Source: CADEFF01 sp964569315
GTDB lineage: Bacteria; Pseudomonadota; Alphaproteobacteria; Dongiales; Dongiaceae
DNA length: 48,364 bases
Direction: 5' to 3'
NCBI GenBank assembly: GCA_964569315.1
Contig: CAZMUZ010000015.1
Span: forward strand, 1 to 48,364
The notes below the pieces were generated by a model that was given only the letters and a program-made list of their open reading frames with translations, had not been told where the DNA came from and searched no databases. Below are positions 34,478-44,700 of the stretch, one piece after another. Numbering within the stretch: the stretch's first letter is position 1; each line of letters opens with the position of its first letter. The position numbers and the translations under genes were made by a program.

Positions 34478-35911
34478 TCAGTATCTGATGCGGACCGAAT
34501 AGGTGAGGTTGGCGGAGCCTTCCGCCGGCACCTCGATCTCCCAGCGCGCGCGGAAGGCGCTGACCGCCTCGTGCTGGGCGCTTTCCTCAAGGATCTTCCA
34601 TTCGCCCGGCAGATCCTCCACCAGCGCGACGGTGATCGGCTCCTTCTTCGCGTTCTTGAACTCGACCTCGTAGGCGCTCTCATAGACCCGGTCGGAGAGC
34701 TGCTCGAACCGGGTCTGCACCGCGCGCGCCGTCACGTCGAAGGCCTGGCCGAGGGTGAGGCGGACCTCCTCGTTCTTCGGCGTATGGGCGATCGCGTCCT
34801 CGCCGACGAACTGCACCTGCCCGCTGCCGTCGGCCTTGTAGACTCGTACGATGCCCTTCGGCAGCGGCAGGCCGAGATTGTCGGCTTCCGTATTCTCGAA
34901 GCCGATGAAGACCGTCGCATTGACGCGCTGCTGCTCGCCGAGATTGTAGTGGTAGCTGCCGCCGCTGAGGTTGGTGAAGCGGAACTCCTTCTCGACCGGC
35001 ACCTTGTCGGCGGTGAGCAGCGCCACCTGCTTGGTCTGGTTCTGCCCGATGGTGGTCGGGCGGCCGAGCGTATAGAGGTGATATTCGAAGAGCGATTCCT
35101 CGGCCATCTGCGGCGCCGGCGCGGCGCTCGCCGCGACCATGTCGGCCGCCTTGTACATCTCCTGCTCGACGCGGTTCACGTCGCCGGCGACGAGCTGCAG
35201 CCGGGCGTCGCGATAGTCGGTGCCGCTCTGGTTGGTGAGCGTCACCCAGCCATTGAGGTCGAGCGTCTTCTCGTCGGCGCTGAGCTCGGCCACATAGTCG
35301 GCGGCCCAGCCGAGCCCGCCCGTGAGGTAGCTGAGCTCCGCCGTGGCGGCGCCGGCGCCGGCGCTCTCCGCCTCGATCACCAGGGTCGGGCGCGAGCGGA
35401 GGTTGGGCGGCACCTCGGAGAACACGATGCGGCCGGGCGAGGCGGTCTCGATGCGGTCGCCGATCTGCAGCACGACGCCGTCCGCGACCGAGAGCACGAC
35501 CGCGTCCTCCACCGTCTCCCTGCCGGACTCGGGATTGGTGGTGATGACGCGCACGGTGCGGCCGACCGATTTCTCGAGCATCTTCTGCGGCGTGAGGAGA
35601 TCGAAATTGAAGTTCTGCTCCAGCACCGAGGTCTCGATGCCGTCGACCGCGAGCAGCGCCGTCTCGGGCCGCATCAGCGCGCTCACATCGATGAAGGCGA
35701 GGCTGTTCTCGCCGGCGGCAAGATCGACCTTGCGCACATCGCGTACCAGCGCGAGGTCCTGGTTGTAGATGGTGACCGAGACGCCGGTCTGGGCGCCGAG
35801 CCCGATCTGCTGCTCCTCGGCCGCGGCGGCCGGCGACGGGGGCGGAACCAGCGCGGTGGTCGTGAGCAGGACGGCCGTGAAGGCCAGGAGCGGCAGCATA
35901 CGCGCGAGCAT
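34478..35911 (-). CDS. DUF4139 domain exported protein
   Basis: A 477-residue exported protein of the DUF4139 family. The signal peptide (about 1-31) ends in an alanine run (SPAAAAEEQ). VTIYNQDLALVRDVR (about 45-59) opens the domain, WAADYVAELS...LDLNGWVTLTNQSGTDY marks the central beta-rich part, and RFEQLSDRVYESAYEVEFKN followed by DLPGEWKILEES is typical of the C-terminal part. No enzymatic motif is known. The location is the periplasm or outside. The ATG at 35911 has GGGGAGACC upstream. The six-cysteine protein is upstream on the same strand, 168 nt away. Confidence 0.85.
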   Translation of the reverse strand: MLARMLPLLAFTAVLLTTTALVPPPSPAAAAEEQQIGLGAQTGVSVTIYNQDLALVRDVRKVDLAAGENSLAFIDVSALMRPETALLAVDGIETSVLEQNFNFDLLTPQKMLEKSVGRTVRVITTNPESGRETVEDAVVLSVADGVVLQIGDRIETASPGRIVFSEVPPNLRSRPTLVIEAESAGAGAATAELSYLTGGLGWAADYVAELSADEKTLDLNGWVTLTNQSGTDYRDARLQLVAGDVNRVEQEMYKAADMVAASAAPAPQMAEESLFEYHLYTLGRPTTIGQNQTKQVALLTADKVPVEKEFRFTNLSGGSYHYNLGEQQRVNATVFIGFENTEADNLGLPLPKGIVRVYKADGSGQVQFVGEDAIAHTPKNEEVRLTLGQAFDVTARAVQTRFEQLSDRVYESAYEVEFKNAKKEPITVALVEDLPGEWKILEESAQHEAVSAFRARWEIEVPAEGSANLTYSVRIRY

Positions 35912-36079
35912 GAGGTCTCCCCTTCGGATCGCTACGGGCCCCCGGCAATCGGCGCCCCGCCTCGTCCTATGATGCCCGATTCCGGCGCTTTTGCGGCATG
36001 GCCTTGATGGTTTCAAGGCGGCGGCCGGCGGCAACCGTCTATCGCAGCGGCGTCAGGGCAGGCCGTGGGCGCTCTCGGT

Positions 36080-36538
36080 CTACCGGGCCGTACGCCGCCG
36101 GGCCTGCCTCGCGATCGCGACAACCGGCTCGGCTTCGAGCGTCGCGCACCAGTATTCGCATCGGAACCCCGTGGTTGCCGGGTCATTGGAGCAGCCGACC
36201 AGGATACAGACGTCGAGGTCGCCGTTGGGCTGCGGCAGGAGCCGGATCGGACTGCAGCCGCAGAAGAGCCCCGATGAGCCCCGGGCGCGGGCAACGGCCG
36301 ACAACGACTCCGAAGCGCTCCGCGGCCGGTGAGTGACCTTGTCTTTTTTCCCGGGCCGGTGCTCCACCCTCGTAAAGCGACCGGGTTTCCCACCGACCAG
36401 CGTCTCGAGCTTGCGCCATAGCGCCAGCTCCTCGCGCCGGAGTTTCCTGGCTTCCGTTCGCAAGCCCAGATACCGCTTCTCGAGCGGCGAGACCGCCCGA
36501 ACCACGCGGCGCACCTCTTTGCCATGTTGGCGGGCCAT
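36080..36538 (-). CDS. Unrecognised basic protein with a six-cysteine C-terminal region
   Basis: I do not recognise this 152-residue protein. The first 90 residues are strongly basic and helical (KRYLGLRTEARKLRREELA, possibly coiled coil). The remaining part has six cysteines within 39 residues: Cys93, 95, 111, 116, 127 and 131 (C-x-C, C-x4-C, C-x3-C), which suggests a zinc or iron-sulphur site, or disulphides. There is no signal peptide. AGGAGGTTCGG lies just upstream of the ATG at 36538, a very strong ribosome binding site, which supports a real gene. Base composition is somewhat less GC-rich than in neighbours. Codon position pattern and the start signal are the main evidence. Confidence 0.65.
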   Translation of the reverse strand: MARQHGKEVRRVVRAVSPLEKRYLGLRTEARKLRREELALWRKLETLVGGKPGRFTRVEHRPGKKDKVTHRPRSASESLSAVARARGSSGLFCGCSPIRLLPQPNGDLDVCILVGCSNDPATTGFRCEYWCATLEAEPVVAIARQARRRTAR

Positions 36539-36640
36539 CCGAACCTCCTTTCCGACTGCCGCCTCACCGAGCCCGGGCGACGGGAAGCGCCTCACCGATG
36601 CGAGGCGCGGATTCCAGCAGGGAGATCGCGCAGGCGAATC

Positions 36641-38326
36641 TCAGGCGAGCCCTTCGCTCCGGTCATGCTCGGCGAGCGCCGGGTCGCGCTCGGCGGGCTT
36701 GCCCCAACCGCCGCCGCCGGAGGACTGGAAGCGCATCACGTCGCCCGCCTCGAGGGCGAGGCCGTAGATCTTGCTCTTGAGCTTGCGCTCCTTCGGCGTC
36801 TCGGGATTGAGCAGGATCGAGGCGCTGGCGCCGGGCCCGCCGCCGGCGAGGCCCCAGGCCTGGGTCGCGGGCCCGGTCTGCTGGATATAGGCGCCCATGA
36901 TGCTGCGCTTGGAGAGGAACTGGTAGTCGCGCCGCATGGCGAGCCCGCCGCGATGCTTGCCCTTGCCGCCCGAGCCCGGCACGAGGCGGGTGTCGAGCAC
37001 GCGGATCGGGCAGAGCGTCTCCACGATCTCGGCCGAGAGGATCGCGCAATTGCCGCCATGGGTATCGACGGCGGAGATGCCGTCGCGCGTCGCATTGCCG
37101 CCCATGCCGCCGCCGATGATGTCGGAGATCACGTAATAGGGTGCCGCCCCGCTATCCTCGTCGCGCTTCTCCGGCCGGTCGTCGAAGCCGCCGCAGGCGA
37201 AGGTCGGGAAGGAGATCTGGCAGCCGGCCGCCGCGCGCCCGGGCGCCAGCGGCGCCATCGCCTTCAGCAGCACCTCGGCCACGGCCTGCTGCGTCAGGTG
37301 CCGGACCGAGACCGCCGCCGGACGGCGCGGGTTGAGCACGGTGCCTTCCGGCACCAGGATCTCGACCGGCCGGTTGCAACCCTCGTTCTGCGCGATCGAC
37401 GGCGCCACGATGCATTTGATCGCGTAATTCACCATGGAGATGGTGGAGGCGACCGGGTTGTTGAGGGCGTTGTCGCGCTGCGGATCGGAGCCGGCGAGAT
37501 CGACCGTGAGCTTGCCGCCTTCGAGCGTCACCGCCGCATGGAGGCGGATCGGCCGGTCGGACGAGGCCTCGTCCTCCATCAGGAGCTCGGCCTCGTAGCG
37601 GCCGGGCGTCATCGCTTCGAGCGAGCGGCGCATATAGGTCTCGGCATAGTCGAGGCAGGCGGCGGTCAGCGCCTTCGCGCGCGGGACGCCGGTGCGGCGA
37701 TAGAGCTCGGCGATGCGGCGCTCGCCGGTGCGGCAGCCGGCGATCTGCGCCCGCAGGTCGCCCTGGCAGGCGGCCGGGTCGCGCACGTTGGACGCGATGA
37801 TGTCGAAGATCGCCTTGTTGGGGCGCCCCTCCTCCAGGAGCTTCAACGGTGGCAGGATGAGGCCTTCCGCGAAGATCTCGATATTGTCGGCCGCCTCGGT
37901 GCCGGGGATCTTGCCGCCGATATCGATGTGATGCGCGATGGTGCTGGTGACGGCGACGAGCTCGCCCTCGACGAACACCGGGCTGAACAGCACGATGTCC
38001 ATGGTGTGGGTGCAGCCCTTGTAGGGGTCGTTGCACACCAGCACGTCGCCCGGCTTCCAGCTCTCGATCGGGATCGCCGCCTGCATGTGGCGGAGCGCGG
38101 TCGACATGATGCCGAGCTGGGCTGCGATGGTTTCGGCCTGCGCGATCATCTCGCAGTCGGGCGTGAAGAGCCCGCAGGCATAGTCGTACATGTCCCAGAT
38201 GATCGAGGAGAAGGCGGCGCGGCGCAGCGACACCGACATCTCCTCGGCGATGCCGACGAGCTGCTGCTGGAACACGTCGCGGGAGATCGGATCGACCTCG
38301 AGATCGCGCTTGCGGGCTGTCGCCAT
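36641..38326 (-). CDS. Hydantoinase B/oxoprolinase family subunit
   Basis: A 561-residue HyuB-type subunit. It begins VDPISRDVFQQQLVGIAEEM (about 10-29) and has VCNDPYKGCTHTMDIVL, HHIDIGGKIPG (a metal-site-like His/Asp cluster) and a C-terminal GSGGKGKHRGGLAMRRD, all diagnostic. With the A subunit it would carry out ATP-dependent opening of hydantoin, 5-oxoproline or related lactam rings; acetone carboxylase subunits are related, so the substrate is open. Only 3 nt separate it from the A-subunit gene, so the two are one operon. No transporter or third subunit is adjacent. Confidence 0.92.
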   Translation of the reverse strand: MATARKRDLEVDPISRDVFQQQLVGIAEEMSVSLRRAAFSSIIWDMYDYACGLFTPDCEMIAQAETIAAQLGIMSTALRHMQAAIPIESWKPGDVLVCNDPYKGCTHTMDIVLFSPVFVEGELVAVTSTIAHHIDIGGKIPGTEAADNIEIFAEGLILPPLKLLEEGRPNKAIFDIIASNVRDPAACQGDLRAQIAGCRTGERRIAELYRRTGVPRAKALTAACLDYAETYMRRSLEAMTPGRYEAELLMEDEASSDRPIRLHAAVTLEGGKLTVDLAGSDPQRDNALNNPVASTISMVNYAIKCIVAPSIAQNEGCNRPVEILVPEGTVLNPRRPAAVSVRHLTQQAVAEVLLKAMAPLAPGRAAAGCQISFPTFACGGFDDRPEKRDEDSGAAPYYVISDIIGGGMGGNATRDGISAVDTHGGNCAILSAEIVETLCPIRVLDTRLVPGSGGKGKHRGGLAMRRDYQFLSKRSIMGAYIQQTGPATQAWGLAGGGPGASASILLNPETPKERKLKSKIYGLALEAGDVMRFQSSGGGGWGKPAERDPALAEHDRSEGLA

Positions 38327-38329
38327 GGC

Positions 38330-40390
38330 TCAGGCTCCTTCGGCGATGCGGACGGTGCCGCGGCGGTCGGCGCGGGCATGCTGGCCCGGCAGCACCACCA
38401 GGGTCGAATCGCGCTGCAGGACGATCGCGGGGCCGGGCACGCGATGGCCGGGCTCGAGCTGCTCGCGGCGATAGATCCGGGCCTGCTGCCAGCCGGTGGC
38501 GCGGTCGAAATAGACGCGGCGGCTGCCGACCGGCTCCGGGGCCGGTTTGGTCGAGACGGGCTCGGCCGGTTCCGGCAGCCGCTCGATCCGGCCGAAACCG
38601 TCGACCCGGAGATTGACCAGCTCGACCGGCACCGCCGGATCGGCATGGCCGTAGCTGCGCTCATGTGCCGCGTGGAACTCGGCCGCGAGCTTTTCCGGAT
38701 TCCACCAGCCGGCTCCGTCGGGCACCGGCAGCGGAATGTTGAGCAGATGGAACTGCCCGACGCAGCGCATGTCGGCGGCGAAGCGGTAATAGCGGTCGGC
38801 GGGCTTCACCCCGTCGGCGCCGAGCTCATGCTCCAGCTCGCGCTTCAGCGCATCGAGCCGCGGCTTGAGCTCGCCCGCCTCGATGCGATGCAGGCGGCGC
38901 TGCCAGGGCGCCTGGGCGGCGTGCCGGATGTCGGTCAGCAGCAGCCCCTGCGCCGCGAACACGCCCGGATTGCGGGGTGCCACCGTCTCCGCCATGCCGA
39001 GCTCGCGGATCATATAGGGCGCATAGAGCGGGCCGGCGCCGCCGAAGGCCAGCAGCGCGAAGCTCCGCACGTCATGGCCGCGTTCCACGGAAAGCGTGCG
39101 GATCGCCTGGATCATGTTGGCGTTGGCGACCGAGACGATGCCGTAGGCCGCCTCCTCGACCGAAAGCCCGAGCGGCTTCGCGACCGCGCGCTCGACGGCG
39201 GCGCGGGCGAGCGCCGGATCGAGCGTCATCTCGCCGCCGAGATATTCCTCGGGATCGAGCAGCCCCATCACCACCGCGGCGTCGGTGATGGTCGCGTCCT
39301 CGCCGCCCTGGCCGTAGCAGGCGGGGCCCGGCACCGAGCCCGCCGAACGCGGACCCACCTTGAGGGCGCCGCCGATATCGACATGGGCGATCGAGCCGCC
39401 GCCGGCCGAGATGGTCTCGATGTCGATGGTCGGGAGCCGGAGCGGCTGGCCGTCGATCTCGCGCTCGGCGACCATGGTCGGGTGGCCGCCGACGATGAGC
39501 GAAAAATCGGCCGAAGTGCCGCCCATGTCGAAGGTGATCATGTTGTCGATGCCGATCGCGCGGGCGAGCTCGGCGCCGGCGATGACGCCGCCGGCCGGCC
39601 CCGAGAGCAGCATATGGGCCGGGTTGTCGCGCGCCGCGCGCGGCGTGGCGACGCCGCCGTCCGAGCGCATGAGCCGGAGCGGCCCCTTGAAGCCGACGTC
39701 GGTCAGGTTCTTCTCGAGCCGCTCGATATAGCGGTCGATGACCGGGCCCGCATAGGCGGCGACGGCGGTCGTGTTGGCGCGCGGGAACTCCTCGATCTGC
39801 GGATTGACGCGGCTCGAGAGATAGATCGGCACGTTCTGGAGCCGGCGGCCGATCGCGGCCGCGACCTCGGCTTCGTGCTTCGGATCGAGATAGCTGAAGG
39901 TGAGGCAGACCGCGACCGCCTCGGGCTCGAGCGCGGCGACGGCTTCGGCCACCCGCTCCGGCTCGCCCTCGGCCAGCGGCGTCACCACCTTGCCGAAGGC
40001 GTCGAGCCGCTCCTTCACCTCGACGGTGCGGGCGCGCGGCACGACCGGCAGCGGCTTCTCGGCCGAGAGGGAGTAGATGTCGGGGCGGCGCTGGTCGCCG
40101 ATCAGCAGCACGTCACGGAAGCCCTCGGTCACCACCAGCACGGCGCGGGCGCCGGTGCGGGTCAGGAAGGCGTTGGTGCCGACCGTGAAGCCATGGACGA
40201 AGAGGTCGATCTCGCTAGGCTCGATCCCGGCCTGGCGCGCAATGCGCCGGATGCCCTCATGCACGCCTTTGGCGGAGCCGGTCGCCTGGCTCGGCACCTT
40301 GTCGATATAGACGCGCGCCCGCCCGGCCGATCCATCGACCAGCACGAGATCCGTGAACGTTCCTCCGACATCGGCGGCGAGATAGCGCAT
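38330..40390 (-). CDS. Hydantoinase A/oxoprolinase family subunit
   Basis: A 686-residue HyuA-type ATP-using subunit. The actin-like ATPase motifs are VGGTFTDLVLVDG (about 8-20) and TFDMGGTSADFSL (about 274-286). VHGFTVGTNAFLTRTGARAV, GGGSIAHVD and AFGGAGPLYAPYMI are also typical. It phosphorylates the carbonyl of the ring or ketone substrate, and the B subunit completes the reaction. Substrate classes in the family include hydantoins, 5-oxoproline and acetone; the sequence alone does not decide. It is the first gene of the pair. An AT-richer module starts about 185 nt upstream of it. Confidence 0.92.
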   Translation of the reverse strand: MRYLAADVGGTFTDLVLVDGSAGRARVYIDKVPSQATGSAKGVHEGIRRIARQAGIEPSEIDLFVHGFTVGTNAFLTRTGARAVLVVTEGFRDVLLIGDQRRPDIYSLSAEKPLPVVPRARTVEVKERLDAFGKVVTPLAEGEPERVAEAVAALEPEAVAVCLTFSYLDPKHEAEVAAAIGRRLQNVPIYLSSRVNPQIEEFPRANTTAVAAYAGPVIDRYIERLEKNLTDVGFKGPLRLMRSDGGVATPRAARDNPAHMLLSGPAGGVIAGAELARAIGIDNMITFDMGGTSADFSLIVGGHPTMVAEREIDGQPLRLPTIDIETISAGGGSIAHVDIGGALKVGPRSAGSVPGPACYGQGGEDATITDAAVVMGLLDPEEYLGGEMTLDPALARAAVERAVAKPLGLSVEEAAYGIVSVANANMIQAIRTLSVERGHDVRSFALLAFGGAGPLYAPYMIRELGMAETVAPRNPGVFAAQGLLLTDIRHAAQAPWQRRLHRIEAGELKPRLDALKRELEHELGADGVKPADRYYRFAADMRCVGQFHLLNIPLPVPDGAGWWNPEKLAAEFHAAHERSYGHADPAVPVELVNLRVDGFGRIERLPEPAEPVSTKPAPEPVGSRRVYFDRATGWQQARIYRREQLEPGHRVPGPAIVLQRDSTLVVLPGQHARADRRGTVRIAEGA

Positions 40391-40574
40391 GGCGGGGCAA
40401 CCTGCAGATTGGTGAGGCGGGGAAACCGATCACGCCACAGGGCGCCGCTTCCATAGGATTTTTGTAACCCGGCGCGTTGTCGGCAGCAACCATCCGGGCT
40501 TAGTTGAGATGGGGAGATGACCCCTATTTCTGCCGAGTCTGGTCCGCTTATCTCACAAGTGACGCCAAGAAACG

Positions 40575-40982
40575 TCAGCTTTTGAGTTGGCGCAGTTTAC
40601 CTCGACCCGCGACTAATGGAACTTCGAATGCTGCACCGGGGGCAATGAGTGCAACTTGTTCAACAATAAGTGGCCACCAATGTATCAGACGTGCAGCACG
40701 ATCGAGGTTATTTGTTTTGTTCCACGCCGGCGCCAGGAAGAACGTTGTTACGCGAGACTGACGCCAAGCTTCACGAAGATGCGCATTACGAAAAATTCGT
40801 CGATCTGCGGAAAGAGCGACCCATCCACTCTCCCTACCCAGAAATCCTAGCCACTCCTGATCCGCAATCGAAGGATCGAACTTATCCCGGAGGTGAACGA
40901 CCTCGTGCCCGTCATCCTTAACGAGTTCGTGGATGGCACGGGCGATTCTAGGTGACAGATTGTTGTCTAAGAACAATCTCAC
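40575..40982 (-). CDS. PIN-like toxin of VapC45 type
   Basis: A 135-residue PIN-like domain protein (DUF5615/VapC45-like). It starts MRLFLDNNLSPRIARAIHEL; acidic residues Asp6, Asp41, Glu43 and Asp60 (the last in LSADRRIFRN) occupy places where PIN nucleases bind Mg2+, though the second motif is divergent. It is predicted to be an RNA-cleaving toxin. Its start overlaps the upstream antitoxin gene by 4 nt. Length and partner match the pair Rv2018/Rv2019 of Mycobacterium tuberculosis (about 239 and 138 residues, from memory). Base composition is far less GC-rich than the surroundings. Confidence 0.8.
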   Translation of the reverse strand: MRLFLDNNLSPRIARAIHELVKDDGHEVVHLRDKFDPSIADQEWLGFLGRESGWVALSADRRIFRNAHLREAWRQSRVTTFFLAPAWNKTNNLDRAARLIHWWPLIVEQVALIAPGAAFEVPLVAGRGKLRQLKS

Positions 40983-41674
40983 GCTGCAAGGCGTTGTTCG
41001 TACGTGACCGCTGCACGAACGGTCTTCAGACTAACCTGATACCATTTGGCCGCCGCTTGAACTGATCCTTCGGCCTTTACAGCCTGCGCCAGGACATTTG
41101 TGGGCGTACCTGATACCGGATCGATAGGCTGGCCAAAAGCTCGCTGGGGATCGAGCACGACCGGCTTCGCTTTCCCGAGCGGCCACCACCGGGAAACGCC
41201 ACCAGAACCGTCGAACTCAAATCCAGCATAGAGTGAGGGTTTGATAACTCGCTCGAATGCAAATTGACTCTTCACAAGATCCAGCAGTGCTGGCTCTGCC
41301 CTTGGATCATTCGCCACTCGAGCAAAGATACTCCGACCATCCGTGAGAAATGCCTGTGCGGAAAAAGGATGGTCCAATCCGAATTCCTCCCGCGCAACTT
41401 CCGCTGCCTTACGAATCTTTTTCCAAGAAACGCCGGCCTCTCGAAACGCGTTAATGAACCTAACCTCCATTAGATCCGCAAAGCTCAGCGCGAGCGCATG
41501 ATCAACCTTTGGGAGAGAGGGGCTCCAGACCGGAGATGAAAACCTTGTTTCAGCTCCCGAGCGATACACGTAGCCACTCAACCATCGAGAAATCCGACGG
41601 CGAGGAACTTCCGTCAAAGCGGCAGCCTCGCTGACGGTGTATATGCCAGACTGGAGCAACGTGTTTGTTTGCAT
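40979..41674 (-). CDS. Antitoxin of VapB45 type (HTH plus DUF433-like)
   Basis: A 231-residue protein. The N-terminal MerR-like winged helix (YTVSEAAALTEVPRRRISRW, about 12-31) would bind the operator. The middle part (about 60-150, FADLMEVRFINAFREAGVSW) and the C-terminal DUF433-like segment (VVLDPQRAFGQPID then VLAQAVKAEGSVQAAAKWY) complete the VapB45 layout. It should neutralise the adjacent toxin and repress the operon. The ATG at 41674 is preferred; a TTG two codons earlier is the alternative, and no clear ribosome binding site is seen for either. The toxin gene overlaps its end by 4 nt. Composition is AT-richer than neighbours. Confidence 0.8.
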   Translation of the reverse strand: MQTNTLLQSGIYTVSEAAALTEVPRRRISRWLSGYVYRSGAETRFSSPVWSPSLPKVDHALALSFADLMEVRFINAFREAGVSWKKIRKAAEVAREEFGLDHPFSAQAFLTDGRSIFARVANDPRAEPALLDLVKSQFAFERVIKPSLYAGFEFDGSGGVSRWWPLGKAKPVVLDPQRAFGQPIDPVSGTPTNVLAQAVKAEGSVQAAAKWYQVSLKTVRAAVTYEQRLAA

Positions 41675-41769
41675 ATCCAAAGTGTGAATCGCCGAGACTC
41701 AGAGCGCAACGTCAAATCGCTAGGTTTAGCAGCGTGCCTTGAACATGATTTCGTTCAATAAGTTAGCTG

Positions 41770-44700
41770 CTATGGGGACGTTGTCGCCACAACCCGCTTC
41801 CCCCCGAACCGCGTCGCCACCCGCCGCACCACGACATAGAACACCGGCGTGAAGACGAGGCCGAAGAAGGTCACGCCGAGCATGCCGGAGAAGACCGCGG
41901 TGCCGAGCGACTGGCGCATCTCGGCGCCGGCGCCGGTCGCGATGACGAGGGGCACCACGCCGAGGATGAAGGCGAAGGAGGTCATCAGGATCGGCCTGAG
42001 CCGCACCCGGGCGGCCGAGATCGCCGCCTCGACGATGCCGGCGCCGGCCTGCTCCGCCTGCTTCGCGAACTCGACGATCAGGATCGCGTTCTTCGCCGCG
42101 AGCCCGACCAGCACCACGAAGCCGATCTGCGCCAGCACATCGACCGGGAGCGCACGGAAGAGGAGGCCGGTCACGGCGGCGAGCAGGCACATCGGCACGA
42201 TGAGCACGACCGAGAGCGGCAAGGACCAGCTTTCGTACTGCGCCGCCAGCACCAGGAACACGAACAGCACCGCCGCGCCGAAGATGACGAGGGCGCTGCC
42301 GCTCGAGGCCTGCCGTTCCTGATAGGCGAGCTCGGTCCATTCGAAGCCGAAGCCGTCCGGCAGCAGCTCGCCGGCGAGCCTTTCCATCGCGGCCAGCGAC
42401 TGGCCGCTCGAGGCGCCGGGCGCGGTCGAGCCCTGGATCTCGGCCGCCGGATAGAGGTTGTAGCGCGAGACGCGATAGGGGCCGGTGCGGTCCTGGAAGG
42501 AGGCGACCGAGCCCAGCGGCACCATCTCGCCCTGCATGTTGCGGGTGCGGAGATCGGCGATGTCGCGGATGTCCTGGCGGAAGCCGCCATCGGCCTGGGC
42601 GGTCACGCGATAGGTGCGGCCGAGCAGGTTGAACTCGTTGACGAAGGCCGAGCCCAGATAGATCTCCAGCGTCTGGAACACCTGGTCGACATTGACGCCG
42701 AGCATCTCGGCCCGCACCCGGTCGATATCGGCATAGATGCGCGGCGTTTGCGTGTTGAAGAGCGAGAAGACGCCGGCGAGGCCCGGCGTCTGGTTCGCGG
42801 CGCCGACCATCTCGCCGACCACGGCCTCCAGCGTCTGGTAGCCGCGGCCGCGGCGGTCCTGGATCATCATCTTGAAGCCGCCGCCCGTGCCGATGCCGCG
42901 CACCGGCGGCGGCATGATGGTGATGATGAAGGCGTCCTCGAGCGCGCCGAGCCGCTGGTTCAGGTCGGCGATGATCTGCGGCGCCGAGAGGCCCCGCCCC
43001 GCCCGATCCTTGAAGGGGGCGAGGCCCGAGAAGATCGCGCCGGCGTTGGAGGCGTTGGTGAAGGTCGCGCCGTCGAAGCCGGCGAAGGGCACCGCATGGA
43101 TGATGCCCGCGGTGCCGAGGATGATCTTCGCCGCCTCGCGCACCACCTTGTCGGTGCGGTCGAGCGAGGCGCCCGGCGGAAGCTGGATCACGGTGATGAG
43201 ATAGCCCTGGTCCTGCTCCGGGATGAAGCCGGTGGGCGCGCGATGGAACTGCCAGCCGGCAAGCGCAACGAGGCCGACATAGACCAGGACCGCCAGCACC
43301 GCCACCCGCGCGAGCCAGCCGGTGAACCGGCCATAGCCGCCGGAGAGCCGCTCGAAGCCATGGTTGAAACGGGCGAAGAACCAGTGGAACGGCCGCGCGA
43401 CGAGCGCATGGCGCCGCTCGCCTTCCCGGTGCGGCTTCAGGAGGATCGCGCAGAGCGCCGGGCTCAGGGTCAGCGAGACGAAGCAGGAGATGATGGTGGC
43501 GGCCGCGATCGTCACCGCGAACTGGCGGAAGAACTGGCCGGTGATGCCGGAGATGAAGGCGGCCGGGATGAAGACCGCGCTCAGCACCAGCGCGATCGCG
43601 ACGAGCGCGCCGCCGACCTCGTCCATGGTGCGCCGCGTCGCCTCCCGCGGGCCGAGGCCCGCGCGGAGATTGCGCTCGACACCTTCGACCACGACGATCG
43701 CATCGTCCACCACGATGCCGATCGCGAGCACGAGCCCGAAGAGCGAGAGGTTGTTGAGCGAATAGCCGATCGCGGCCAGTACCGCGAAGGTGCCGATCAG
43801 CGAGACCGGAATCGCGGCGATCGGGATGATCGAGGCGCGCCAGGTCTGCAGGAAGAGGATGACCACCAGCACGACGAGCGCGACCGCCTCGAAGATGGTC
43901 TTGATCACCTCGTCCACCGATTCGGCGATGAACTCGGTCGGGTTGTAGACCACGTCGTAGCGCACACCCTCGGGGAAGGATTTCGAGAGCTCCGCCATGG
44001 CGGCGAGCACGCGGTCGGCGGTGGCGAGCGCGTTCGAGCCCGGCCGCTGGAACACCAGCAGCGGCACCGCCACCCGCTCGTCGAGATAGCCATTGGCGCT
44101 GTAATCCTGCGCGCCGATCTCGACCCGGCCGACGTCGCGCACCCGGGTCACGCGGCCTTCCTCGGCGCGGACGATGATGTTGGCGAAGTCCCTGGGATCG
44201 ACGAGGCGACCGAGCGTCTCGACATTGAGCTGGAAGGCGCCCGGCTGCGGCACCGGCGGCTGGTTCAGCACGCCCGACGCCACCTGCACGTTCTGCGCCT
44301 GGAGGGCCGCCACCACGTCGCCCGCGGTCAGGCCGCGCGCGGCGACGCGGTCGGGATCGAGCCAGATCCGCATGGAATAGTCGCGCGCGCCGAAGATCCG
44401 CACGTCGCCCACCCCGTCGATGCGCGACAGCACGTCGCGCACCTGGAGCGTCGCGAGGTTCGACATGTAGAGCTGGTCGCGGCTGCCGTCCGGCGAGCTC
44501 AGATGGATGACCATCAGCATGTCGGGCGAGTTCTTGCGCACCGTGACGCCGATGCGCCGGACCTCCTCCGGCAGGCGCGGCTCGGCCACCGCGACGCGGT
44601 TCTGCACCAGCACCTGGGCATCGTCGAGATCGGTGCCGAGGGCGAAGGTGACGGTGAGCTTCAGGTTCCCGTCGCCGGTCGATTGCGACACCATGTAGAG

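Noticed and set aside
36524..40456. Plus-strand open frame of about 1310 codons opposite the hydantoinase genes
   Set aside because: It is an antisense shadow caused by strong G/C third-position bias; the minus-strand genes carry clear family motifs and the antisense product is low-complexity.
41735..41760. TTGAAC-N8-GTTCAA inverted repeat after the RND pump gene as a terminator
   Set aside because: The stem is short and AT-rich with no T-run, so it is not convincing.
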